From: Ureibacillus sinduriensis BLB-1 = JCM 15800
GTDB lineage: Bacteria; Bacillota; Bacilli; Bacillales_A; Planococcaceae
Assembly (NCBI RefSeq): GCF_000772955.1
Contig: NZ_JPVO01000041.1
Location: 1 to 64,000 of the forward strand
Length of the DNA stretch: 64,000 bases
Direction of reading: 5' to 3'
Position 1 is the first letter of the stretch. The number at the start of each line of letters is the position of its first letter. A program made the translations under genes and the position numbers. Under the pieces are notes generated by a model. It made no database searches. It saw only the letters and a program-made list of their open reading frames with translations, and had not been told where the DNA came from. Shown here piece after piece: positions 18,092 through 27,401 of the stretch.

Positions 18092-19495
18092 ATGAGTGAA
18101 ACACTTAAAAAACCTGCTGAAAAGCTAAGCTTGTTCCATTTAACATGGCCAATTTTTCTGGAAGTTTTCTTATTTATGTTAATGGGGCTGGCCGATACCT
18201 TTATGTTGAGCGCCGTCTCGGATGATGCGGTTTCAGGTGTCGGTACAGCCAATCAATATATACACATCGCGATTTTAATATTAGAAGTAGTTGGAAATGG
18301 TGCTGCAATTGTTGTCTCCCAGTATCTTGGCTCACGTCGATATTTTGAAGCCGCTAAAATTTCAGCATTAGCAGTTACTTTGAACCTATGCGTCGGACTT
18401 GCAATGTCGGTCGTTTTTATTTTGTCATCAAAGCATTTAATGAAGATGATGAATTTGCAAGGTGCAGTACTTGAGCATGCACAAAGCTATTTGATCATTG
18501 TAGGTGGAGGAATCTTCCTGCAGGCCATCATCAATTCATTAGCGGCAATCATCCGCGTGCACGGATGGACGAAGCAAACCATGTATGTTTCTTTAGGAAT
18601 GAACATATTCCACGTTGCTGCGAATTACGTTTTAATTTTCGGTAATTTTGGTGCACCGGAGCTTGGTGTGCAAGGTGCAGCGATTTCTTCAGTAGTCAGT
18701 CGATTACTTGCCGTGTTCGTGTTCCTATGGCTACTTTATCAAGCCTTGGAGATAAAAATAAAATTCGAGTATTACATTACCTTTTCAAAGGATTATGTGA
18801 AAAAAATCTTATCCATCGGGATACCAAGTGCCCTAGAACAGATTTTGTACCAACTATGCCAAATTATTTTCTTGTACTATGTAACATATCTTGGCGCTGA
18901 AGCGCTGGCAGCAAGACAATATGCAAATAACATCTCTATGTTTACGTATTTGTTTGCTCTGGCCATCGGAATGGGGACTTCAATTATTACTGGCCGCTTG
19001 GTCGGTTCAGGGGAAAAGGAAGCAGCTTATAAGCAGCTATGGTTCAGTGTGAAGGCCGCACTTATCTTTACCGCTGTTATTGCAACTCTTGTAACAATAT
19101 TCCGCGTTCCTTTAATGAGTCTATTTACTGACAATCCAGAAGTGATCAAGTTCGGTGCTTCAGTGTTGTTATTAAGTTTATTATTAGAAACTGGACGCAC
19201 AATTAACATAACAATAATTAACTCGTTACGCGCTTCAGGTGATGCGAGATTCCCGGTGAAAATCGGATTCCTGTCGATGGTTTGCATGAGTGTACCTTTA
19301 GGCTATTTACTTGTCTTCGTTTTCGATTTAGGTTTAGTCGGGGTATGGCTTGCTATTGCAGCCGATGAATGGACTCGGGCAATTATCATGCTATTCAGAT
19401 GGAAAAGTCGCAAATGGGAGCATCATGCATTAGTTTCACCATCCACGGACGACAAGGTTGAAATTGAGTTAAAAGAAACACCTGCACTCCCATAA
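18092..19495 (+). CDS. MATE family efflux transporter
   Basis: A 467-residue membrane protein with 12 predicted segments in two homologous halves. The N-terminal half has WPIFLEVFLFMLMGLADTF and GNGAAIVVSQYLGSR; the C-terminal half has LAIGMGTSIITGRLVGSG, both diagnostic of multidrug and toxin extrusion carriers driven by Na+ or H+. The cytosolic tail after residue 445 is charged. A good ribosome site (AAGAGGAAG) precedes the ATG. A palindrome upstream suggests regulated expression. Substrate unknown. Confidence 0.93.
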   Translation: MSETLKKPAEKLSLFHLTWPIFLEVFLFMLMGLADTFMLSAVSDDAVSGVGTANQYIHIAILILEVVGNGAAIVVSQYLGSRRYFEAAKISALAVTLNLCVGLAMSVVFILSSKHLMKMMNLQGAVLEHAQSYLIIVGGGIFLQAIINSLAAIIRVHGWTKQTMYVSLGMNIFHVAANYVLIFGNFGAPELGVQGAAISSVVSRLLAVFVFLWLLYQALEIKIKFEYYITFSKDYVKKILSIGIPSALEQILYQLCQIIFLYYVTYLGAEALAARQYANNISMFTYLFALAIGMGTSIITGRLVGSGEKEAAYKQLWFSVKAALIFTAVIATLVTIFRVPLMSLFTDNPEVIKFGASVLLLSLLLETGRTINITIINSLRASGDARFPVKIGFLSMVCMSVPLGYLLVFVFDLGLVGVWLAIAADEWTRAIIMLFRWKSRKWEHHALVSPSTDDKVEIELKETPALP

Positions 19496-19503
19496 GAGCA
19501 AAT

Positions 19504-19542
19504 AAAAATGGATCTCCTATTGATGCGAGATCCATTTTTTTT
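19504..19542. terminator. Bidirectional terminator after the MATE gene
   Basis: Stem AAAAATGGATCTC / GAGATCCATTTTT, ending in an eight-T run; shared with the converging FMN reductase gene. Confidence 0.9.
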
Positions 19543-20083
19543 AGTCTTTATTCGGCAATGTTTCACTTAATTTACAGTACTGTACGAATACATAGGCCAA
19601 TTCCTGCAATCGCTCCTGGATTTCCTCATCTACAATCATATCGTTTTCATCGAAGTGGGATGAGTGCGTATAGACATAATTGGGTGTTACTAAGCAACGG
19701 AAATAATCCAGAATAGGTCTCAACTGATTTTCGACTACTAAATGATGTTGGTATGTACCACCATTGGCAACCATAGAGACCGGTTTATATCTCATTGCCT
19801 TGGGATTGATCATATCAAACGCATTTTTCAATACTCCAGGAATGGATGCTTGATAAATCGGCGTCGAGATAATATATCCGTCCGCTTCCTCGAATTTTCG
19901 AATCATTTTTTGCATATCTTCGTTTAGCGGGCTACCATCCAGAATTTGATGTTTTAAATCGGCAAAATATAAAATTTCTAGCTGTAAATCATTATTAATT
20001 TCCTTGATATATTGTTCAATTTGTCGCAAGATTGCGCCTGTTTTCTTTCCGAATACAGTGCCATCAACAAGTAATATTTTCAT
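19541..20083 (-). CDS. NADPH-dependent FMN reductase family protein
   Basis: A 180-residue flavodoxin-like protein. The N-terminal strand and loop KILLVDGTVFGKKTGAIL binds the flavin phosphate, and DGYIISTPIYQASIPGVLKN with MVANGG are the FMN contact segments found in SsuE, YhdA and azoreductase-type enzymes. It reduces FMN or flavin-bound substrates with NAD(P)H. Monocistronic; converges with the MATE gene. Confidence 0.9.
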   Translation of the reverse strand: MKILLVDGTVFGKKTGAILRQIEQYIKEINNDLQLEILYFADLKHQILDGSPLNEDMQKMIRKFEEADGYIISTPIYQASIPGVLKNAFDMINPKAMRYKPVSMVANGGTYQHHLVVENQLRPILDYFRCLVTPNYVYTHSSHFDENDMIVDEEIQERLQELAYVFVQYCKLSETLPNKD

Positions 20084-20174
20084 TATTGTGTTTCCTCCAC
20101 CTTTTTATTTCCAACCGTTATTTTATCAGATGCGGCGGAAGTGGAATAGGGAACCGGTTTAGATTAATTAAAAT

Positions 20175-22013
20175 TCAGTCTTTTGGCGGATTTTCGGTAT
20201 TTGTCGCCCTCTCCATCGCCTTTTCCATCATTCGGGTTGGTGAGGACAGGCTTACGATGGTCGTTCCGGCGTCAAAGGAACGCTTTTTTGCAGTAGCCAA
20301 AAAAACTAAATTATTCTCACTATCCACGGCAAATAATGGGATTGTTTTATGTTCCTTGTCCCCAATAAAATCACCCAATGTGTATTGATCGGTTAGTTGG
20401 GTTTTCCGAATCATATAACCTTCTTCAATGAGGCGATCCAACGAGTGTATATCATATTCCCCGTCGCAAAGAATTTTACCGCCAATAGATTTGCTATAGC
20501 CTCCCGGATCCCCCGTATGTCTTGGTGTTTGAAAAATATGTTCCCGTCCCAATTCGGGCACAAAGTGTTGGCAAATCAATGCATTATAAGCATCATCTTC
20601 CGTTGCTGCTATCAACATTTCATACGGTGTCAAATCTACATGATATTCCGTATTTTCGCTTAGAATATCTCCAACTTCCGTCCTTAAGCCGAGTTGGCGT
20701 GCATGAAATAGAGATCCCCAAGAGCGATCGATCACCAACACCGGTTTATTAAAACTTTGCAAAGCCTCACCGAACACCGCACTAAATCGACTTCCCCCGA
20801 CAATCATTACACCTGCTTCATCGGTTGCCCGAAGGTCCAGTTTCTTCGCTAGCCAGCTGATTGAAAACCCATGCGCCAATACCGTCGCAAAAACAAGCGC
20901 TAGCGTCAAGGCTGTAATGATATCTGCATCAGGAAAGCCTTCCTCTCTTAATACACTCGCAAAAAAACCGGAAACGGTAAGCGCGACAATTCCCCTAGGA
21001 GCAATCCATCCGATCAAAATGCGTTCCTGTATTGTCAAGCCTACACCAATTGTCGCAAGCCAGATTGAGATTGGCCGCACAATAAATAGCATCACCAAAA
21101 CAAAGATGAGCATATTCCAGCTTAAAACATCCATCAATGTATCAACGGTTAGAGACGCAGTTAACATGATAAAGACCCCGGAAATTAAAAGAACCGATAT
21201 ATTTTCTTTAAAATGCAGTAAATCCTTTAGACTAGTTAAATGCATATTCGCCATAATAATCCCCATGGCAGTTACGGCGAGCAATCCTGTCTCATGCATA
21301 ATCATATCGGTCAACACAAATACGAGAAGTACAGTCACCAAGACAATGGGTGATTTCAGGAATTCGGGGATATATCCATGTTCCAATAATTTACCTAGTA
21401 AAAAACCCGCCCCTGCCCCAATAATCGCGGAGAGGAAAGACGCACCAAAGAATAGTAGAAGTGAATGACCGGTGATTGATTCATTGGTCCATAACACCAC
21501 TTGCAGGGCAAACAAGGCAACAAGGGCACCAAAAGGGTCTACTACTATTCCTTCCCATTTCAAAATTGTTGCAGGCCGTTCTTTTAGTTTTGCCTGACGC
21601 AATAGCGGCATAATAACGGTTGGACCCGTGACGATAAAAATCCCACCGATGATAAAGGCCACATCTAGCGAGATGCCCGCTAAGTAGTGGGCTGCAAAGG
21701 ATCCAGCAATCCATGCTATAAATGAACCGACTGTAGATACACGGAAAATGGATTTGCGCGAATCTTTTATTTCTCGAATATCCAGACTTAGACTACCTTC
21801 AAATAAAATAATTGCTACAGCAAGCGAAATAACCGGATTAAAGATCTCCCCAAAACTTTCTTTCGGGTTCAATAATCCGAGAAAAGGGCCGACAATCAAT
21901 CCTGCAAGCGACATAACGACAATCGCAGGAAGTCTAAATCGCCAGGCAAGCCATTGTGACAAAATTCCAAGTGCGATAATCGCAACGATTTGGAAGAGTA
22001 TTGAATCAAGCAT
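20175..22013 (-). CDS. NhaP-type Na+/H+ or K+/H+ antiporter with TrkA-like domain
   Basis: A 612-residue protein. Residues 1-390 form a CPA1 antiporter with about 12 membrane segments, including IAIILFEGSLSLD, IGGIFIVTGPTVIMPLL and IGWIAPRGIVALTVSG. Residues 400-600 are cytosolic, with a TrkA-N Rossmann-like unit (GVMIVGGSRFS) and a C-terminal regulatory portion. It exchanges Na+ or K+ for protons at the cell membrane in pH and salt homeostasis. The ATG at 22013 has AAGGGG nine bases upstream; the longer frame to 22073 lacks one. Confidence 0.92.
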   Translation of the reverse strand: MLDSILFQIVAIIALGILSQWLAWRFRLPAIVVMSLAGLIVGPFLGLLNPKESFGEIFNPVISLAVAIILFEGSLSLDIREIKDSRKSIFRVSTVGSFIAWIAGSFAAHYLAGISLDVAFIIGGIFIVTGPTVIMPLLRQAKLKERPATILKWEGIVVDPFGALVALFALQVVLWTNESITGHSLLLFFGASFLSAIIGAGAGFLLGKLLEHGYIPEFLKSPIVLVTVLLVFVLTDMIMHETGLLAVTAMGIIMANMHLTSLKDLLHFKENISVLLISGVFIMLTASLTVDTLMDVLSWNMLIFVLVMLFIVRPISIWLATIGVGLTIQERILIGWIAPRGIVALTVSGFFASVLREEGFPDADIITALTLALVFATVLAHGFSISWLAKKLDLRATDEAGVMIVGGSRFSAVFGEALQSFNKPVLVIDRSWGSLFHARQLGLRTEVGDILSENTEYHVDLTPYEMLIAATEDDAYNALICQHFVPELGREHIFQTPRHTGDPGGYSKSIGGKILCDGEYDIHSLDRLIEEGYMIRKTQLTDQYTLGDFIGDKEHKTIPLFAVDSENNLVFLATAKKRSFDAGTTIVSLSSPTRMMEKAMERATNTENPPKD

Positions 22014-22124
22014 TGTACTACCCCTTTTTACAAGTGATGAAAGCGAATCCGTATAACTCAACCCATACAGCAAATATTAATCGTCAATTCTATTTTGATG
22101 ATTTGTCGTTTTTAATGATTAATG

Positions 22125-22162
22125 AAAAAAAAGCCCTCCCACAAGTTTAGTATTTGCGGAGG
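22125..22162 (-). terminator. Terminator of the oxidoreductase gene
   Basis: Minus-strand stem CCTCCGCAA / TTGTGGGAGG followed by GC and an eight-T run. Confidence 0.85.
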
Positions 22163-22188
22163 ACGTTCTTTCATTCCATATTCATTAG

Positions 22189-23001
22189 TTATTGTTTCGT
22201 TTCATCGTTCACTTGCAGCTCTTGAAGCTTCTCACGGTTAAATACCACTTCTTCATCGATTGGGGTCAACTCTTCTTCTTTAAATTTACCCCAATTAAAA
22301 ATTTCCTCACTAGGAGCTAGTCCCTCTTCAGGCAATTCAGGCATCTTCATATTTGAAAGTTGTGCAGAATTATAAATCGTGACAGGTGATTTATCACCAT
22401 ATAATGCGATTGTTTTCATAGCCAATGCTAGCTGAGCGGCCTCAATAGAGCGATATTTTTTCATTGGTCCAATTAGTAAAGGGTTGAAAATTTTCAACAC
22501 CCATTCCCCTATTTTTTCACCAAACCGAAATTCATTACGTTCCCCAACTAATAAAGATGGTCTTACGATGGATACTTGAGGCAGCTCCAAATCGATCAAC
22601 TCTTTTTCAAGTTTCCCTTTCACTCGATTGTAATATACTCGCGACTTCTCATTTGCACCCATTGCCGAAATAAGGATGAAATGCATGATGCCACATTTTT
22701 TGGCTAGTGAGGCAATGTGCAGTGGATATTGTACATCCACTTTCTCAAACTCCTCGCGTGAACCTGCCTTTTTAATCGTCGTACCAAGGCAGCAATAAAT
22801 TTCATGAGCAAATTCAATATCCTTCTCTTCTATTTGATCAAAAGAGCGTAATTTCACAGTTAGTTTTGGATGTTCAAATGTTGGTTGTTTTCGCGCAATG
22901 ACAGTGACAGAAACATATTCTTTACTCTCACAGAGTAGTTTTACCAGGTTTGAACCGACCAAACCCGTACCGCCAACAACAATTGCTGAGCGCATTTCCA
23001 T
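22189..23001 (-). CDS. NAD(P)H-binding atypical SDR, YraR-like
   Basis: A 270-residue protein. AIVVGGTGLVGSNLVKLL gives the dinucleotide-binding loop; ISAMGANEKSRVYYNRVKG carries the Tyr-x-x-x-Lys-like pair; IVRPSLLVGERNEFR matches HTATIP2/YraR-type atypical SDRs. Those proteins are about 215 residues; here an acidic C-terminal extension of some 55 residues follows, which is unusual. The ATG at 23001 is preferred, with AGGAAG upstream. Substrate unknown. Monocistronic, with its own terminator. Confidence 0.85.
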   Translation of the reverse strand: MEMRSAIVVGGTGLVGSNLVKLLCESKEYVSVTVIARKQPTFEHPKLTVKLRSFDQIEEKDIEFAHEIYCCLGTTIKKAGSREEFEKVDVQYPLHIASLAKKCGIMHFILISAMGANEKSRVYYNRVKGKLEKELIDLELPQVSIVRPSLLVGERNEFRFGEKIGEWVLKIFNPLLIGPMKKYRSIEAAQLALAMKTIALYGDKSPVTIYNSAQLSNMKMPELPEEGLAPSEEIFNWGKFKEEELTPIDEEVVFNREKLQELQVNDETKQ

Positions 23002-23153
23002 TTTTCTTTCACTTCCTATCATCTTTCTCTATGTTAGCGCATAAAATTGAAAATCTATGTTACCTCTTTGCAATGACTCTATTGTTAATTTTCACACATA
23101 CTTTCAAATTTTTCACCATAATTTAATTAATAGTTGGGAAAGGATGGGATTAT

Positions 23154-24203
23154 ATGCAGAATGAACTAAGTGTCACTTCTTTAAAAAAGAAAATCGCCTT
23201 TATCGTTGAGCATAGTGCAATAAAAGGATATTATCCACTTGAACGCGCAGCAATATTAGCAAGGCTATTAAAAGAAGAAGAAAGTGTATATATTTTTTTA
23301 AAACAGGATGGACAAGAAGCTATTGAGATTTTCACTGACAAACAGCTTTCTCCTATTCTGTTCGATAATTATAATGAATTAAAAACGCAGATTCGTAATC
23401 TTGAGCCCGATTTAATCGTTCAGGATGGAAAAGATACATTGGTGGAACAAATTGAACAGCTGAGGCCTTTCTGTAAAGCGATTGTGCATTTTGATGATTT
23501 TGGTGAAGGTTCCATTCTAGCGGATTGCAATATCGTTGCGCTTTTCGAGGAAGTTAGGGAAAATACCGCCCAAAATATTATTTCCGGCAGCTTCGCCTTT
23601 GCTGTAAAGGAATCTCTTAAAACAATTGCGAATGAACGAGTTTCAAATGAACTATCAAATCCGCCACATATCGTTGTCGCCTATGAAGATGGCGATGAAA
23701 ACAATCTAACCTACAGAACATTGCGCCACTTGACCCAGTTGCAAATTCCATTAAGCGTGACGGTGGCAATTGATCGGGAGTACAAGCATTCAATCGAGGA
23801 TTTGCAGATGATGGTGCTGAGCCGCCGCAATACAAAAATATTGAAGGATGAACATGCTTTGGAAAAGCTTTTGCCCGAAGCCGATATTGTCATTTGCAAT
23901 GCAAACTATACCCCATATAAAGTGGCAACAGTTGGTATTCCTTGCATTACAGCCGCACAAAATGAACGGGAGTTGAACAACGCTTTCCCTAGGGAGCATA
24001 ATGGGTTTATTCATCTCGGCTTGGGCCGTAAAATGAAACAATCCAATATCCAAAATGCCGTAATGGAAATGCTGTTGCATGAAGCAAGACGCGAACGGGC
24101 TGTACGGAAGCAGTTTGAGCTTGAAATTCAAGATAATAACGACGTGATTAAGTCACTACTTCTAGATTTTGCATATGAACGCCATAACATGGTGTCATTG
24201 TAA
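23154..24203 (+). CDS. PseG/SpsG-like GT-B fold protein, orphan
   Basis: A 349-residue soluble protein that resembles PseG and Bacillus SpsG, nucleotide-sugar hydrolases or transferases of the GT-B fold. Supporting segments are KAIVHFDDFGEGSILADC, PPHIVVAYEDGDENN and ADIVICNANYTPYKVATVGIPCI near the C-terminal nucleotide site. The PseG N-terminal motif GxGHxxR appears as GYYPLER, so the general-base His is missing. There are no sps or pse genes nearby. A role in spore or cell-surface sugar metabolism is possible; activity is uncertain. A GGAAAGGATGGG site precedes the start. Confidence 0.6.
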   Translation: MQNELSVTSLKKKIAFIVEHSAIKGYYPLERAAILARLLKEEESVYIFLKQDGQEAIEIFTDKQLSPILFDNYNELKTQIRNLEPDLIVQDGKDTLVEQIEQLRPFCKAIVHFDDFGEGSILADCNIVALFEEVRENTAQNIISGSFAFAVKESLKTIANERVSNELSNPPHIVVAYEDGDENNLTYRTLRHLTQLQIPLSVTVAIDREYKHSIEDLQMMVLSRRNTKILKDEHALEKLLPEADIVICNANYTPYKVATVGIPCITAAQNERELNNAFPREHNGFIHLGLGRKMKQSNIQNAVMEMLLHEARRERAVRKQFELEIQDNNDVIKSLLLDFAYERHNMVSL

Positions 24204-24375
24204 ATTTGCATTCACAGCATTTTGGACGAGTATCTTCGTTTAAAATGCTTTTCTTATGCAAGAAGGCTGATAGATTTTAGTAATGCCGGTTTTTCATTAT
24301 TAATGAAAAACTACACCTTCCTATGATACAATGTCTTTAAGTTTTTGTACCGACAGAATAAGGAGCGTTGGAATT

Positions 24376-24564
24376 ATGCCTACGAAATCAGAGCTTCAAC
24401 AACAAATTGCAGAATTAAAAATGGATTATATCAATCTTCAAGGCGATATAGAAAAGCTTGAAAGTACAGGTCATGCTGATTCTGTTGCAAAAGCGGAAGA
24501 GCGCCTTTCCAACATGGAAAAACAACTTGCTGAACTGAACAAACAGCTCGCGGCGTTGTCGTAA
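24376..24564 (+). CDS. SE1832 family coiled-coil protein
   Basis: A 62-residue, all-helical protein (ELQQQIAELKMDYINLQGDI and heptad repeats to the end) that matches the small SE1832 family of Bacillales, whose function is unknown. The ATG at 24376 has GGAG ten bases upstream; the longer frame from 24331 has no ribosome site. The stop codon lies inside the loop of the terminator hairpin. Confidence 0.8.
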   Translation: MPTKSELQQQIAELKMDYINLQGDIEKLESTGHADSVAKAEERLSNMEKQLAELNKQLAALS

Positions 24565-24579
24565 CCCGCGAGTTTTTTT
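24547..24579 (+). terminator. Terminator overlapping the SE1832 gene end
   Basis: Stem CTCGCG / CGCGAG followed by seven T; the TAA stop is in the loop. Confidence 0.85.
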
Positions 24580-24696
24580 ATGGATATAGAGCTTCAGTTT
24601 TTTAGGTTGACCATCTATATAGCGCTAGATATAGAAATCGATTATTAAAGTTTATTGACAGATAAAGCAAGAAATCTACTATCGGAGGAATTTGGT

Positions 24697-26265
24697 ATGG
24701 CAATATTAACAGTTGAAAATTTAGGTCATTCATTTGGTGATCGTACTCTTTTCAAAGATGTTTCATTCCGCCTCGTTGAAGGCGATCACATAGGATTGGT
24801 TGGAGCAAACGGCGTCGGAAAATCTACATTGATGGGTATTATTACTGGACAAACAATCCATGATACCGGCCGTGTGGAGTGGCTTCCCGGAACACATTAC
24901 GGCTACTTGGACCAACATACGGTATTGAGTGCAGGGCGTACAATGCGCGAAGTGTTGCGTGATGCATTCCTTCCATTATATAAAAAAGAAGAAGAATTAA
25001 ATGAAATTACTAATAAAATGGCTGAAGCAACTCCGGAGGAACTGGAAGAGTTGCTCGAGCAAATGGCCGATGTTCAGGATGCATTGGATGCGGGGGACTT
25101 TTATTCATTAGATATCAAAATCGAAGAGGTTGCCCGTGGTCTGGGACTGGATGCGATCGGATTGGAGCGTGATGTGGCGGCTCTTTCCGGTGGTCAGCGT
25201 ACCAAGGTTTTGCTGGCAAAACTATTACTTGAAAAACCAAAAGTGCTGCTTCTTGATGAGCCGACAAACTATTTGGATGAAGAGCATGTTACTTGGTTGA
25301 AAAACTATCTTAAAAACTATCCACATGCTTTTTTATTAATTTCCCATGATACAGAGTTCATGAATGAAACAGTGGATGTCATTTTCCAACTAGAATTCTC
25401 CAAGCTGACACGCTATACAGCAACGTACGAGAAATTTCTGGAGCTTGCAGAAATTAATAAACGACAGCATATTGACGCATATGAAAAACAACAAGAATTC
25501 ATTAAAAAGCAAGAGGACTTCATTGCAAAAAATAAAGCACGTTACTCGACAACAGGCCGTGCGAAATCCCGTGCAAAACAGCTTGACCGTCTGGAACGAA
25601 TCGATCGTCCCGAAACAGCTGTGAAACCTGAATTCAGCTTTAAAGAGGCTCGCACACCAAGCCGTTATGTAGTAGAAGCCGAAAATCTTGTAATTGGGTA
25701 CGATAAAGAAAAACCATTGCTTCCTCCCCTTACATTTATGATTGAACGTGGGGAAAAAATTGCACTTGTTGGAATGAATGGAGTTGGGAAATCAACTCTA
25801 CTTAAAACAATGCTAGGAAAAGTAAGACCACTTGATGGAAGCGTAATACTTGGCGACTATTTGGTACCTTCCTACTTTGAACAAGAAGTAAAAGCAGATA
25901 AAATCACGCCGATTGACGATGTCTGGAATGCCTTCCCATCAATGGAACAGGCACAGGTCCGTGCGGCTTTAGCACGTGCAGGCCTGAAAACAGACCATAT
26001 CACACGTCCTTTAAACTCATTGTCCGGGGGCGAACAAGCGAAAGTCCGCCTTTGCAAACTGATGATGGATGAAACAAACTGGTTAATCTTTGACGAACCA
26101 ACAAACCACTTGGATGTCGATGCCAAAGCTGAGTTAAAGCGCGCCATGAAGGAATTTAAAGGAACAATTGTCTTAGTATCGCATGAACCTGAATTCTATG
26201 AAGGCTTGGCAACAAAAGTTTGGAACGTTCAAGACTGGTTTACAACCGGGAAAACAGATTTATAG
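24697..26265 (+). CDS. ABC-F family ATPase, YkpA-like
   Basis: A 522-residue protein with two ABC domains and no membrane part. Walker A motifs are GANGVGKST and GMNGVGKST, signatures LSGGQRTK and LSGGEQAK, and Walker B motifs LLLDEPTNYLD and LIFDEPTNHLD. The inter-domain linker is long, charged and helical (KQQEFIKKQEDFIAKNKARY), as expected for the ribosome-facing P-site tRNA interaction motif. Proteins of this class act on stalled or starting ribosomes; this one resembles housekeeping YkpA more than antibiotic-resistance ABC-F proteins. GGAGG lies eight bases before the ATG at 24697. Confidence 0.93.
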   Translation: MAILTVENLGHSFGDRTLFKDVSFRLVEGDHIGLVGANGVGKSTLMGIITGQTIHDTGRVEWLPGTHYGYLDQHTVLSAGRTMREVLRDAFLPLYKKEEELNEITNKMAEATPEELEELLEQMADVQDALDAGDFYSLDIKIEEVARGLGLDAIGLERDVAALSGGQRTKVLLAKLLLEKPKVLLLDEPTNYLDEEHVTWLKNYLKNYPHAFLLISHDTEFMNETVDVIFQLEFSKLTRYTATYEKFLELAEINKRQHIDAYEKQQEFIKKQEDFIAKNKARYSTTGRAKSRAKQLDRLERIDRPETAVKPEFSFKEARTPSRYVVEAENLVIGYDKEKPLLPPLTFMIERGEKIALVGMNGVGKSTLLKTMLGKVRPLDGSVILGDYLVPSYFEQEVKADKITPIDDVWNAFPSMEQAQVRAALARAGLKTDHITRPLNSLSGGEQAKVRLCKLMMDETNWLIFDEPTNHLDVDAKAELKRAMKEFKGTIVLVSHEPEFYEGLATKVWNVQDWFTTGKTDL

Positions 26266-26273
26266 GATTGATA

Positions 26274-26310
26274 CGGATTAGAGCCGATTTTTGGCTCGGT
26301 CCGTTTTTTT
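26274..26310 (+). terminator. Terminator of the ABC-F gene
   Basis: Stem CGGA..GAGCC / GGCTC..TCCG followed by seven T. Confidence 0.9.
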
Positions 26311-26822
26311 GGTTTGCTTGAGGGTCTGGGGGTGTATATTGTTGGTCCGGATTGAAAGTTTCGATAAGTGTGAGATACATCCTACCCGCTCTAATTATTT
26401 AGTTTTCCATGAATTCATTTTCCTATCGGCAATCATTTCTTTCCTTAATAAACCGCATCCACCACCGTTGATTATATGGAAGTAAGCAAATAATCATCCC
26501 ACTTTATGCAGCGGCATCACTTGGAATACAAGCATAATTTGACACTCACTTTCTATAATGCAATATAATCCTGCCTTTTCCCAATCTGCAACTTCCCTTC
26601 CCCGCCCCCCATCTCCTTTTTCATACTCTACTTTGGATACTAGCAAAATATTAAATTTAAGTTTCCAACATTGGAAGTTAGTCGAGGTAAATAATTCAAA
26701 TTAGCATTTGTAATTAAAATATGCAATTATTTGAAACTTTTTTTCCGTAAAAACGTATATATTTATAGAAAAACGGTTATTAATTTAATGTAACAAGCCC
26801 ACTTATAGGACGGAAATCGCTA
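26311..26822. other. AT-rich intergenic stretch
   Basis: About 500 bases without a supported gene. A plus-strand frame at 26291-26485 begins inside the preceding terminator and has no ribosome site. I see no repeat or RNA structure here that I would defend. Confidence 0.5.
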
Positions 26823-26881
26823 TTGACTTACAATTAACTTATTGGTAAGATATTAATATAAACAATATGACTTACTAGTAA
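26823..26881 (+). promoter_or_regulatory. Spx-MarR operon promoter with two palindromes
   Basis: TTGACT (26823-26828) and TAAGAT (26846-26851) are 17 bases apart. A palindrome CTTATTGGTAAG (26838-26849) covers the -10 element and TTACTAGTAA (26872-26881) lies downstream; their centres are 33 bases apart, three helical turns. Likely operators for the MarR protein encoded in the same unit. Confidence 0.65.
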
Positions 26882-26921
26882 AATTACGAAACTTTAAAAT
26901 ATATGAAAGCGAGGAGATTTT

Positions 26922-27326
26922 ATGACAGTTACAATTTATACACAATCTAGCTGTTCCTCTTCACGAAAAGCTATTAAATGGTTAAAAGAAAATGAAATTA
27001 ATTTCACTGAAAAACGCATAACATCACAACCTTTAACATTAGCAGAATTTAAAAATATTTTAAGAATGACTGAAGATGGTACAGACGAAATCATTGCAAC
27101 TAACTCAAATGACTTCAAAAACTTAAATATCGATATTGAACAACTATCAATCCAAGATCTGTATAACTTGATTCAGCAATATCCACGTATGTTGCGCAGC
27201 CCAATATTACTGGACGAAAAACGCATCCAGGTCGGTTACAACGAAATGGATATTCGTCGATTCATTCCACGGAAAGTCCGTGCCTACGAGCTAAACGCCA
27301 TGCAACAAATCGCTGCACAAGGATAA
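26922..27326 (+). CDS. Spx/ArsC family protein with CxxS in place of CxxC
   Basis: A 134-residue thioredoxin-fold protein very close to Spx, which binds the RNA polymerase alpha C-terminal domain and redirects transcription under disulphide stress. ILRMTEDGTDEIIAT, QDLYNLIQQYPRMLRSPI, LDEKRIQVGYNE and RRFIPRKVRAYEL all match Spx. The redox switch, however, reads C11-S-S-S14, so no intramolecular disulphide can form. The C-terminus ends in AAQG rather than the Spx LAN-like degradation tail. GCGAGGAG precedes the ATG. Co-transcribed with a MarR gene 75 bases downstream. Probably a regulatory paralogue controlled by level, not by oxidation. Confidence 0.9.
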   Translation: MTVTIYTQSSCSSSRKAIKWLKENEINFTEKRITSQPLTLAEFKNILRMTEDGTDEIIATNSNDFKNLNIDIEQLSIQDLYNLIQQYPRMLRSPILLDEKRIQVGYNEMDIRRFIPRKVRAYELNAMQQIAAQG

Positions 27327-27401
27327 TCATTGGCTAGCGAAAGCAAATTTCGTAAAAGTACAAGACCTGCGAAATGAATTTTGTAAGTGGAGCTGAACAT
27401 T

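Noticed and set aside
24697-26265. Antibiotic-resistance ABC-F (Vga/Msr-like)
   Set aside because: Linker and overall sequence fit housekeeping YkpA-type proteins better.
26291-26485. Plus-strand frame after the ABC-F gene
   Set aside because: It begins inside the terminator hairpin and lacks start signals.
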